A stretch of DNA of 64,000 bases from Endozoicomonas sp965232255. Its GTDB lineage: Bacteria; Pseudomonadota; Gammaproteobacteria; Pseudomonadales; Endozoicomonadaceae. The first letter of the stretch is position 1. Each line of letters starts with the position of its first letter. Position numbers and translations under genes: made by a program. The stretch is taken from positions 2,542,001 through 2,606,000 of the forward strand of contig OZ246962.1 in the NCBI GenBank assembly GCA_965232255.1. Direction: 5' to 3'. The notes below the pieces were generated by a model, which searched no databases, had not been told where the DNA came from, and saw only the letters and a list, made by a program, of their open reading frames with translations. This document shows, one piece after another, positions 8,158-15,612 of the stretch.

Positions 8158-10302
8158 ATGTTTCCACCCGTTCGCCCCTCTGTAGGTGGCGCAAGCTCGA
8201 ACTCCAACTCGCCACCGCCGCCTGAACCGGCTGAGGATAATGCTGTGCCGGGCCCGAGTTCTGCCCCTGATGGCTTTGGCGCCAGCCGGGCAGCGGTGGC
8301 GCGGGCACAGGCAGGAGGCTCAAGACGCGGGCAAAAAAGAAAAGCACCCTCAAGAGCCAGCGATGAAGCAGCTGGCACGGCCAGTCAGCCATCAACAGAG
8401 TCCAGTGAGGCTACCCAAGTTGCGATAGCAGAGCTGGAGGCAGTATGTCGCGAGCGAGGTATTACCGTTAATAGCAGCCTGTACCGACTGATTAACGCTT
8501 GTCCGGAGCAAGAAAAAACACTGTTTATCCAGAAAATCATCCACTTTTTCCGGCAAGTTCGTGGCGTTAAAAATACCCAGGTGCTGACCAATATGCTTGG
8601 TCCTACTGCCACCGACGCGCGACGTGCAACGCTGCTCAGCATGTCGGAAGAGGATATTGCCTATGTTGCCCAAAGTGAGTGCATTCAGGGTTTGGGATCC
8701 ATGTGCAGCCTGAAGGGACTGCCAAGTGCACAGAGCGTCAGAAAGTTACTGGGCCACCACCTCCTGGCACCTGCTGGTCAGTTAAACACACAACTGCTTA
8801 AATCCATTGTTTCCATGCGAACTGCCAAAGGTATCCCCACTCCCGAAGAAGTGACTGCACTGTTGAACCTGGATGTTTTCAAAACCGGCGGTGAATTTAA
8901 CGTCAATCTTTTCCAGATCGTTTCCAGATTTTACTACAGCAAAGGTTTTCCTGCGCCAACCGTAGTGAGTGAATTCCTCGCTGAAGAGATCATGCAAACC
9001 GAGGAAGGTGAGCTTGATCTGGAGCGTTTGTCAACTCTTGCCAGCCTGTGTCGCAGTAAAGGTTTCCCCACACCGCTGGAGGTAGCCAACCTGTTTTCCA
9101 TGGATTGTTTGATGGTGGAGGGGAGGTTCAACGACGCATTGTTCCGCCCCGTTTGCGGTTTATTCTCCGGCAAGGGCATACCCGCCGCAGAAGATGTAGC
9201 GGCGCTCTTTGCTATGGACGTATTGAAAAGAGATGGTCAGATCGAGCTGAGTCTGCTCAAGAGCATTTCATCCATGTACCATAAAAAAGGCATGCCTGAC
9301 CTGAGAGCCGTGCGCGAACTGCTGAGCATGCCCGAGCTTATGGTACAAGCGGGCGAGCGCGTGCTGTTGAGTTGCATATCGTCGATGTGCAACGGTCGAG
9401 GCATTCCCAGTGTGCAGAGTGTGCGGGAAGTGTTTGCGGTGCCATGGATCAGAAAGCCAGACGGGCAGATCAATCAAGACGTACTCAAGTCTGTTTCCAA
9501 CATGCAACACTCCAGAGGGATGCCAACAGCGGCGAATGTATACCAGCTGCTGTCTCTGCCCGAGCTTCAGTCCAGAGGCCGACTTGATGTGCCGCTGCTC
9601 AAAAAAATAAGCGCCCTTTATAGCTCCAGGGGTATACCGAGTTTGCAGGAAGTGAAAAACCTGTTGTCCCTCCGGTCCCTTTATCGTGGCGGCCAACTGG
9701 ACATGGTGCTTTTGCAACGGCTTGCCGCCATGGGTGCTGGTAAAGGTTTCCCCAGTCATCAGCTTATTAAAGATGCCAAGAGGCTTGTTGGCCAAAGTGG
9801 CGAGATTTCTGAGGAGGAGCCGGAACCGGACGTGTCCGATAACGAAACGGATATGCCTGATGCTGCTCAACCGACAGGTGCAGGTGCAGGTGCAGGTGCA
9901 GGTGCAGGTGCTACTGATGCTGGGGCTGGCACCAGTGCAGCTTTGACTATGACAGGGCAACCAAGTACAACAGCTTCTGTCAGTGATGAACCTGATCTGG
10001 CGTCGACCAGTACTGGACTGCACTTTTGGAGTTCCCTGGTGTTGCCGGAAGGCCCGGCAGATACCGCAGCTGCTGTCAGCGATGAGCCTGATTTTTCGTC
10101 GATGATCGCAACCAGCGCTGGCTTGCATTTCTGGAGCTCTTTGACGTCGCCGGAACAAGTGTCAGGTTTGCAATTGTTACCAGAGGGAGAATCAGATACG
10201 GACGAGCCGCCAGTGCAGCAAGCGTCATCTCCTGAACGCTGTGATACGCCGCCGCTGGTTGCTTCTCCCAGGCATTTTCTGGCCAAACGTCGCAAAGAGT
10301 AA
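8158..10302 (+). CDS. Solenoid repeat protein A, TALE/mTERF-like, single array
   Basis: This 714-residue protein begins the A-D family. Residues 1-85 are Ser/Pro-rich and contain the family signature NAVPGPS and a basic cluster RRGQKRK. Residues 90-172 form the conserved cap (key motifs VCRERGI, LTNMLG, MSEEDIA). Ten two-helix repeats of about 38 residues follow (174-547) with consensus LLKSISSM-xxx-K/R-G-hyd-P-xxxxV-xxLLxLPxL-xxxGxLD. The C-terminal tail has acidic patches, a Gly-Ala hexanucleotide run, two copies of GLHFWSSL, and a basic end AKRRKE. There is no signal peptide or membrane segment. The Shine-Dalgarno is caggagccgat. The alpha-solenoid fold is inferred; nucleic-acid binding in a host nucleus is a hypothesis drawn from the TALE-like layout. 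Confidence 0.9.
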   Translation: MFPPVRPSVGGASSNSNSPPPPEPAEDNAVPGPSSAPDGFGASRAAVARAQAGGSRRGQKRKAPSRASDEAAGTASQPSTESSEATQVAIAELEAVCRERGITVNSSLYRLINACPEQEKTLFIQKIIHFFRQVRGVKNTQVLTNMLGPTATDARRATLLSMSEEDIAYVAQSECIQGLGSMCSLKGLPSAQSVRKLLGHHLLAPAGQLNTQLLKSIVSMRTAKGIPTPEEVTALLNLDVFKTGGEFNVNLFQIVSRFYYSKGFPAPTVVSEFLAEEIMQTEEGELDLERLSTLASLCRSKGFPTPLEVANLFSMDCLMVEGRFNDALFRPVCGLFSGKGIPAAEDVAALFAMDVLKRDGQIELSLLKSISSMYHKKGMPDLRAVRELLSMPELMVQAGERVLLSCISSMCNGRGIPSVQSVREVFAVPWIRKPDGQINQDVLKSVSNMQHSRGMPTAANVYQLLSLPELQSRGRLDVPLLKKISALYSSRGIPSLQEVKNLLSLRSLYRGGQLDMVLLQRLAAMGAGKGFPSHQLIKDAKRLVGQSGEISEEEPEPDVSDNETDMPDAAQPTGAGAGAGAGAGATDAGAGTSAALTMTGQPSTTASVSDEPDLASTSTGLHFWSSLVLPEGPADTAAAVSDEPDFSSMIATSAGLHFWSSLTSPEQVSGLQLLPEGESDTDEPPVQQASSPERCDTPPLVASPRHFLAKRRKE
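8680..9800 (+). repeat. Array of 10 solenoid repeats in protein A
   Basis: Ten coding repeats of about 114 bp, diverged at the DNA level. The loop tripeptides before K/R-G-hyd-P are, in order: CSL, RTA, YYS, CRS, FSG, YHK, CNG, QHS, YSS, GAG. The last unit is a half-repeat cap. Confidence 0.9.
9875..9910 (+). repeat. In-frame hexanucleotide run (caggtg)6
   Basis: Six perfect copies encode a Gly-Ala stretch in the tail of protein A. Copy-number change would alter linker length without shifting the frame. Confidence 0.9.
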
Positions 10303-10381
10303 TCCAGCGGCATTAGCCCCAATTTTGCTTGGCAATTTTTCCCAACAGTTTTACCCAACAAAACAAACAGTGAAGATGTCT

Positions 10382-10498
10382 GTCGTCTGTTTCAGGCGCG
10401 TAGCAGGAATATTAATAGCGCTTTATCGGGTAATAACCACTCGTACGAACGTTTTGATCTGCTGAGTATCTGACCGTTATTCAGTTGCAGGAGTCAAT
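10382..10498 (+). promoter_or_regulatory. Leader of solenoid gene B, conserved before gene C
   Basis: The 117 bases before ATG 10499 align along their length with 15498-15612 before gene C. The 3' half is nearly identical: gttttgatctgctgagta, then tctgaccg, one C/T difference, then tattcagttgcaggagtcaa. The GGAG ribosome site is included. Shorter matching pieces precede A and D. A shared promoter or regulatory leader is likely. Confidence 0.65.
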
Positions 10499-13400
10499 AT
10501 GCTTCAACCCGTTCGTCCTTCGGTCGGTCGGACAACTTCGACGCCGCCTCCGGTGTCCATGGAGGATGATGCCGTTCCCGGCCCAAGCGGCGCGGGCCCG
10601 GATGAGTCTGATACCGGGCACCCAGCGTCTGGCACGCCGTTATCATCTATTCGCCGTGGACCCAAGCGTGGCCGACGCGCTCATCCCGCAGGCGGTGCTG
10701 CGGCCGCAGCCAAGCGGGCACGCGCCGAGCTTGAAGATGGTAATGGGGCCGCCAGCGCCGCGCTTGCGCAGCTCAAGGTGCTGTGTAAGAGCAGAGGGAT
10801 TGAGATCAAGGAAACGCTTTATACCCTGCTCGATTCCTGTCTGGAAGAACAGAAACCAGGCTTGATCAATAAACTGATCTGCTTTTTTCAGCATGTTGAT
10901 ACACAGCGGGTGAAAAATACCCATGCCATCACCGGCATGATGGGGCAATCGACAGTGGGGCGCTCTATCCGAAAGCTCCTTGAGATGAGTGACGCTGACC
11001 TTGCCTGGATGGCTTCCCATCCACATCTGCGGTCAATTTCATCAATATGTTGCAACAAAGGAGTTCCTGCCAAGGCAAAGGTGGAAAGTTTTTTAGCGCA
11101 ACCTTGCCTGCATAAAGGCGGTGAACTTGATGCACAACTACTGCGAATGGTGTCATCGATCTACACCAGCAAAGGCTTACCTGAGAGTTGTACGGCTCTG
11201 GCCGAACTGCTGGCGCTGCCAGTGCTATGTGCCCATGGCAGACCAAACCTGAAATTGGTGGGTGCCCTGTCAACGATGTGTAGTACCAAAGGGCTTCCCG
11301 AGATCACCGACGTCATCAACTTGCTGACACTTGATTGTCTTAAGTCAGGCGGCAAAGTGGATCCGGAAGTCTTAAGCGTACTGGCACCGATTTGCACCGG
11401 TAAGGGGTTGCCCGATTCTGCCAGAGTGCAAGAACTGTTAACCCATGGGAAACTGCAAAAAGACGGCAAAGTTGATGTATCAGTGCTCAGAGCCCTCAAC
11501 AGGATGTACGGCGGCCGCGGGATGCCGCCGTTTGAAGAGGTACAAGCTCTGTTGGCTCTACCGTGCCTGAATAAAAAAGACGCGCAGCAGCGGGAGGTGT
11601 TGGATAGTCAGGCTTTGGCATATATTGCCACCGTACAGTCGGGCCTGGGATCGCCCAATACTGAATATCTAACGGCATTGTCCAGTGTGCCCGTCTTATA
11701 TCACAATGGGCAGTTTGACCATCGGGTTTTGCATTGTATCGCCACGCTTTACCACAAACAGGGCTGGCCTACCGCCGCTGAACTGCAACGGTTATTCGCG
11801 TTGCCAGGCATCTGTGCCCAGGGGCGCGTAAACATTGCCATGTTGCGGTGTGTTGCAGCGCTTGGTAGCGGTTATGGTTTTCCCGAGCGGGTTGATATCA
11901 AGAAAATCAAGAGTTATCTGGCCAGTAAGGACGCGCGCCTTAAGGCTGGTCCTATCAAGATAATATTGGAATCGCCTGACGCTGAAGTGCATTTACCAGC
12001 CCTGACAAAATGGCTAGTGAGTCAGGGCTTTGTGAAAACTCAAAATCCCACCGCAGCTACCGTGCCTGGCCAGCGGAAAAAGCGTACCCAGCCGACAGCT
12101 ACACAGACTGCCAGCGAAGCAGAAGCGCTTGAGCAGGCAACAGCAACCCTGTTTGATTTTTGTCAGCAACGAAAAATCACCATCTCAAAGACGTTGCCCA
12201 ATTTGATCAAAAATTGCGCGTTCGATCAGCGAGGAGAGCTGATCCGGAAAATTACCTTGTTCTTGGAGAACGTCAACCCTAATGAAGTCAAATCCACCGG
12301 CACGCTGACCAGCATGCTTGGAAGATCCCGACCCGGCAGGCATGCACCGCTGGAGGCTTTTCTTAAGATGTCTGATCAGGCTATTGTCAGCGTTGCCCAG
12401 TGCCGGTCGCTCAAGAGCATAGCCTGTATGTGCTACGGCAAAGGGTTGCCATCGCCACAAGCGATTGAGGCATTGCTGGGGCTGCCAGTTTTCAAGACGG
12501 CAGGCGTATTTAACCATGAGCTGCTGAATACCATTGCCGTCATCTGTACCAGTAAAGGTTTCCCCACGGAGACAGAAGTAAAAACATTTTTGCAACTTGA
12601 CGCCCTCAAAGGCATAGATGGTGTTCTTGATCTGGATCGCTTGAGAAGCATTGCCATTATGTGTCGCAGAAGAGGGTTTCCTGCCGCTGCGGCGGTGACC
12701 AGTTTATGGTCTCACCCGGCTTTTGTAAGAAGCGGCGTGTTCAGAGCAGAGTGGTTTGCGCCAATTGTTACCATGTTCAGCGGCAAAGGCTTGCCCCGCA
12801 TTGATGAGATAAACCGCCTGTTTGCATCAAAGGAGCTTATGGTGGCTGGCGCAGTCGACCTGTCACTGCTCAAGCGCATCGCCTCCATGAGCCATGGTCG
12901 GGGCCTGTCGTCACTCGGGAATTTAGCGGCGCTGTTTGCCATGGAAGAACTGCTTGTGGCGGGACAAGTGGATGCCAGATTGCTCCATTGCATCTGCACC
13001 CTATTTAGCAGCAAGGGCATTCCACATCCTGATGATCTAAAAGGGCTGTGGCAGCTCAAGGAATTGCAAACCGGTAACAAACTGGATCCGGAATTGCTGG
13101 CGTGCATTGCATTCATGAACTTACGCCGAGGACTGCCAGATCTGGCTAATGTCAAGCGGTTATTGTCTTTAAGTGCACTGCACTCCCACGGTGTGCTGGA
13201 TGTTCGGCGCTTGAAGTATTTGGCTCGTTTGTTTCACGGTCGGGGCGTCCCAGACGCTGACAAGGTCAAGAAGTTTTTGACTCGGCCTGATCTTGCCCCT
13301 GACGGTGAGCTTAATCTGTCGCTATTGCGGCATCTTGTCAGGTTGGGTTCACAGAAAGGTTTTCCCAGTGAGCAGATTATTGAACAGGCAAGAGCTGAGC

Positions 13401-14095
13401 TCAGTGCTCCGGACTTTGTGGACGATGATGAGGATGAGGAGGAGGATATCGACGATGCAGCTGGGGTTGATGCGCTGGCTGATTTAGCCGCCGATGAGCC
13501 AGCAGATGCTGATATGGATGAAGAATTGCCGGGTGCCAGCACGCAAGCGGCTGCTCCTCCTACGCGCACGCCGGAGGCTGCTCCCCGTGCCAGCACGCCA
13601 GAAACTGCTCCTCGTAGCAGTCCTGTGGCGGTTGTTATGGGAGGCAATATCGAAGATGCTCCACCGGTGGCTGAGCGTGCCGGTTCGCCGGGAGCAAGTG
13701 ATGGCTTTGAACTGCCAGACGACTTTGACATAGAACAGGCCGTCACCGGTCTGAGTTTTGATTTTTGGGAGTCGGGTTTTGGTGGCGCGTCCGGTTTTGA
13801 TGAATTGCTGGCGTCCACATCTACGTCCACGTTCATGTCTACATCTACATCTACATCTACGTCTACGTCTACGTCTGCTGATACTGCGTTGCCGCCAGCA
13901 GCAGACCCAGGTCGACAACCCCTGGCCACCATTGATTTTTGGGAGTCGTTTACGATGCCTGTTGACTCGACGGATTCGACGACAGCAGAAGACGCTATGC
14001 CGTCCACATCGTCAGCAGCAGCACCATCATCACCTCCACTGGTGGGGCAGCCCAGAAGCTATCTGGCCAGACGTGACAGCAAGGATAAAAATTGA
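10499..14095 (+). CDS. Solenoid repeat protein B, two arrays (8 + 9 repeats)
   Basis: This 1198-residue paralogue of A has two full cap-plus-array modules. Residues 1-85 contain DDAVPGPS and a bipartite basic region (IRRGPKRGRR, then AAKRAR). Cap 1 (about 88-172) leads into eight repeats (173-477). A linker with GQRKKR joins cap 2 (about 555-632) and nine repeats (634-968). The tail (969-1198) has a run of Asp/Glu, LPDDFDIEQ, FDFWESGF, a Ser-Thr hexanucleotide run, IDFWESF and the family end motif PRSYL. The stop codon TGA at 14093-14095 overlaps the right end of the IS605 element, so the original basic tail seen in C (KDKDKDKK) has probably been shortened. The Shine-Dalgarno is gcaggagtcaat. 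Fold and role are inferred as for A. Confidence 0.9.
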   Translation: MLQPVRPSVGRTTSTPPPVSMEDDAVPGPSGAGPDESDTGHPASGTPLSSIRRGPKRGRRAHPAGGAAAAAKRARAELEDGNGAASAALAQLKVLCKSRGIEIKETLYTLLDSCLEEQKPGLINKLICFFQHVDTQRVKNTHAITGMMGQSTVGRSIRKLLEMSDADLAWMASHPHLRSISSICCNKGVPAKAKVESFLAQPCLHKGGELDAQLLRMVSSIYTSKGLPESCTALAELLALPVLCAHGRPNLKLVGALSTMCSTKGLPEITDVINLLTLDCLKSGGKVDPEVLSVLAPICTGKGLPDSARVQELLTHGKLQKDGKVDVSVLRALNRMYGGRGMPPFEEVQALLALPCLNKKDAQQREVLDSQALAYIATVQSGLGSPNTEYLTALSSVPVLYHNGQFDHRVLHCIATLYHKQGWPTAAELQRLFALPGICAQGRVNIAMLRCVAALGSGYGFPERVDIKKIKSYLASKDARLKAGPIKIILESPDAEVHLPALTKWLVSQGFVKTQNPTAATVPGQRKKRTQPTATQTASEAEALEQATATLFDFCQQRKITISKTLPNLIKNCAFDQRGELIRKITLFLENVNPNEVKSTGTLTSMLGRSRPGRHAPLEAFLKMSDQAIVSVAQCRSLKSIACMCYGKGLPSPQAIEALLGLPVFKTAGVFNHELLNTIAVICTSKGFPTETEVKTFLQLDALKGIDGVLDLDRLRSIAIMCRRRGFPAAAAVTSLWSHPAFVRSGVFRAEWFAPIVTMFSGKGLPRIDEINRLFASKELMVAGAVDLSLLKRIASMSHGRGLSSLGNLAALFAMEELLVAGQVDARLLHCICTLFSSKGIPHPDDLKGLWQLKELQTGNKLDPELLACIAFMNLRRGLPDLANVKRLLSLSALHSHGVLDVRRLKYLARLFHGRGVPDADKVKKFLTRPDLAPDGELNLSLLRHLVRLGSQKGFPSEQIIEQARAELSAPDFVDDDEDEEEDIDDAAGVDALADLAADEPADADMDEELPGASTQAAAPPTRTPEAAPRASTPETAPRSSPVAVVMGGNIEDAPPVAERAGSPGASDGFELPDDFDIEQAVTGLSFDFWESGFGGASGFDELLASTSTSTFMSTSTSTSTSTSTSADTALPPAADPGRQPLATIDFWESFTMPVDSTDSTTAEDAMPSTSSAAAPSSPPLVGQPRSYLARRDSKDKN
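11017..11930 (+). repeat. Protein B array 1, 8 solenoid repeats
   Basis: Loop tripeptides in order: CCN, YTS, CST, CTG, YGG, QSG, YHK, GSG. The second and fifth units carry short insertions. Unit 7 (LYHK) is conserved at the same place in C and D. Confidence 0.88.
12400..13405 (+). repeat. Protein B array 2, 9 solenoid repeats
   Basis: Loop tripeptides in order: CYG, CTS, CRR, FSG, SHG, FSS, NLR, FHG, GSQ. Compared with C array 2, one whole unit is absent near the start. Confidence 0.88.
13817..13876 (+). repeat. In-frame Ser-Thr hexanucleotide run in gene B
   Basis: Ten hexamers of the type acatct/acgtct, three of them imperfect, encode an alternating Ser/Thr linker between the two FWES motifs. 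The corresponding linker in C is much shorter. Confidence 0.85.
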
Positions 14096-15345
14096 CATCC
14101 TCCGGCCCCTAAAGGAGCGGGATTCCCGTTAGTCACCTAACGGGTTTCCTGTTTCAACACGCCTTCCCTGGATGGCAAAGTGTAAGACCCTGCCATCCCC
14201 GTTCCGGTCGCTCCACAGGCTAACACCGCCAGCCCGGCGGCTTTGATATTGATGGCTGCATTAATGTCTCGGTCGTGTTTAACGTTGCACTCAGGGCAAT
14301 GCCAATGACGAACAGACAACGGCAGACGTTCATGAACAAACCCACAGCCTGAGCACCGTTTGGAACTGGGGAAGAATCGGTCGATTTTAACCAGAGTACG
14401 GGCAGTCCACTCGGACTTGTACTCCAGTTGTCTGACAAATTCACCCCAGTTGGCATCGGCAATGTGCTTGGCCAGCCTTGGATTTCTGATCATTCCTTTC
14501 ACGCTCAATGACTCGACACACACAACTTGGTTCTCGTTAATCAGTGTGCGTGATGCCTTGTGGGTGGTATCCATTCGGCAATCGGCTATCTTGGCATGGA
14601 TACGAGCAACCTTGAGTCTGGCTTTGGCTCGGTTCCTGCTTCCTTTCTTCTTTTTGGCTAACTGTTTCTGGTAGTAAGCCAGTTTGGATTGATAGCGTAA
14701 TGTATGACGAGGATTGCCTGATTTCTTGCCGTCGGACGTGATGAACAGATCGGTTAAACCTAAATCAATGCCAACCGTTTTATTGCTAATCGGCATTGGT
14801 TTAGCCTAAAACTCACAAAGCAGGGAGACAAAGTACCTTCCAGCACAGTCCTTGCTGATAGTGATACTGGATGGCTCAGAAGATAGTGGCCGACTCCAAC
14901 GGATGTTCAGAGGTTCTTTGCTTTTGGCAATGAACAGTTGGCCAGCCTTGAATTTGAAAGCGGCTTTGGTTAGACGAATGCTCTGTCTGGCATTGCGCTT
15001 TTTGAATGTCGGATACTTTGCCCTCCCAGTCCAAAAGTTTTTGAAGGCTTCTTGTTGGTGACGCAGAGTTTGCTGAAGAATAACACTGGAAACCTCAGCC
15101 AAAAATGGAAATTCTGTTTTGAGAGAGACAAGTCGCTTCTCGACGTCAGAGTGAGAGAATGAAGTGCCATCCTTGTAGTATGCGTCGGTGCGAAAGCGCA
15201 GAGTATCGTTATACACAAAACGAGCACAGCCGAATGACTGGGCAAGAAGTTTCTCCTGCTCAGTCGTTGGATAGAATCTGTATTTGTAGGCACGTTTTGT
15301 ATTCATTTTTACAAAGTATCACATTGTCTATAAAAATCCTGTTAG
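14094..15345 (-). mobile_element. IS200/IS605-family element, tnpB only
   Basis: The element lies between genes B and C. Its right end, read on the minus strand, is gactaacggg, then aatcccgctcctttagggg, then ccggaggatgtcaa, a hairpin-bearing end shared with the remnant at 24.8 kb. The right end terminates inside the B stop codon region. The left end is not sharply visible and is placed upstream of tnpB at about 15310-15350. No tnpA transposase is present, so movement would need one in trans. The 3' part of the tnpB transcript plus this end is where an omega RNA would be expected. Confidence 0.75.
14137..15306 (-). pseudogene. tnpB: TnpB RNA-guided nuclease gene interrupted by an in-frame amber codon
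   Basis: The frame runs from ATG 15306 to the stop at 14137, with one in-frame TAG at 14806-14808, right before the first RuvC motif. Without it the protein would be about 388 residues, normal for TnpB. The N-terminal part has the helix-turn-helix-like start KRAYKYRFYPT and the conserved GCARFVYN. The C-terminal part keeps GIDLG (Asp), VCVESL (Glu), the zinc finger CSGCG and CPEC, and the last RuvC motif DRDINAA (Asp). The catalytic triad is therefore intact on both sides of a single nonsense change. It is best called a pseudogene, but suppression or restart at ATG 14796 cannot be excluded. Confidence 0.88.
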
Positions 15346-15497
15346 GGGTTGCAGAATGTACGGATGGCAAAAGAAGTTAGTTTGCCAGCCTTATCAGGCT
15401 GCTCGCTATCCATCCCAGCACTAGAAGTACTGGGCTTTCCGCGCTTCTTCGGTAATTATGGTCAGCGTATGTTGGTCGGCCACATTGTTGATCGTCA
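15346..15497. other. Possible relic of a second IS605/IS1341-type end
   Basis: The sequence gctatccatcccagcac, then the hairpin CCCAGCACT (15414-15422) / AGTACTGGG (15426-15434) with one internal mismatch, then ctttccgcgcttcttcggtaa, resembles right ends of tnpB-type elements as I remember them. No tnpB remains beside it. This is a weak call. Confidence 0.3.
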
Positions 15498-15612
15498 GTT
15501 ATCTGTTTCAGGCATAAGCAGGGATATTAACAGCGCTTGGTCGGGTAATGTTGCCCGCATGAGTGTTTTGATCTGCTGAGTATCTGACCGCTATTCAGTT
15601 GCAGGAGTCAAT
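15498..15612 (+). promoter_or_regulatory. Leader of solenoid gene C, conserved before gene B
   Basis: This matches the B leader over about 115 bases, near-identical in the last 52. It carries the ribosome site ttgcaggagtcaat. Conservation in a stretch that is not obviously coding, while the coding repeats have diverged, suggests it is functional or that the duplication is recent. Confidence 0.65.

Noticed and set aside
9268..10158. Long minus-strand frame inside solenoid gene A
   Set aside because: Antisense to a strongly coding repeat array; composition and lack of a ribosome site or family match mark it as a shadow.
13234..14007. Minus-strand frame inside the tail of gene B, with Asp-Val and Ser runs
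   Set aside because: The runs are the antisense reading of the Ser-Thr and Asp codons of gene B; no independent support.
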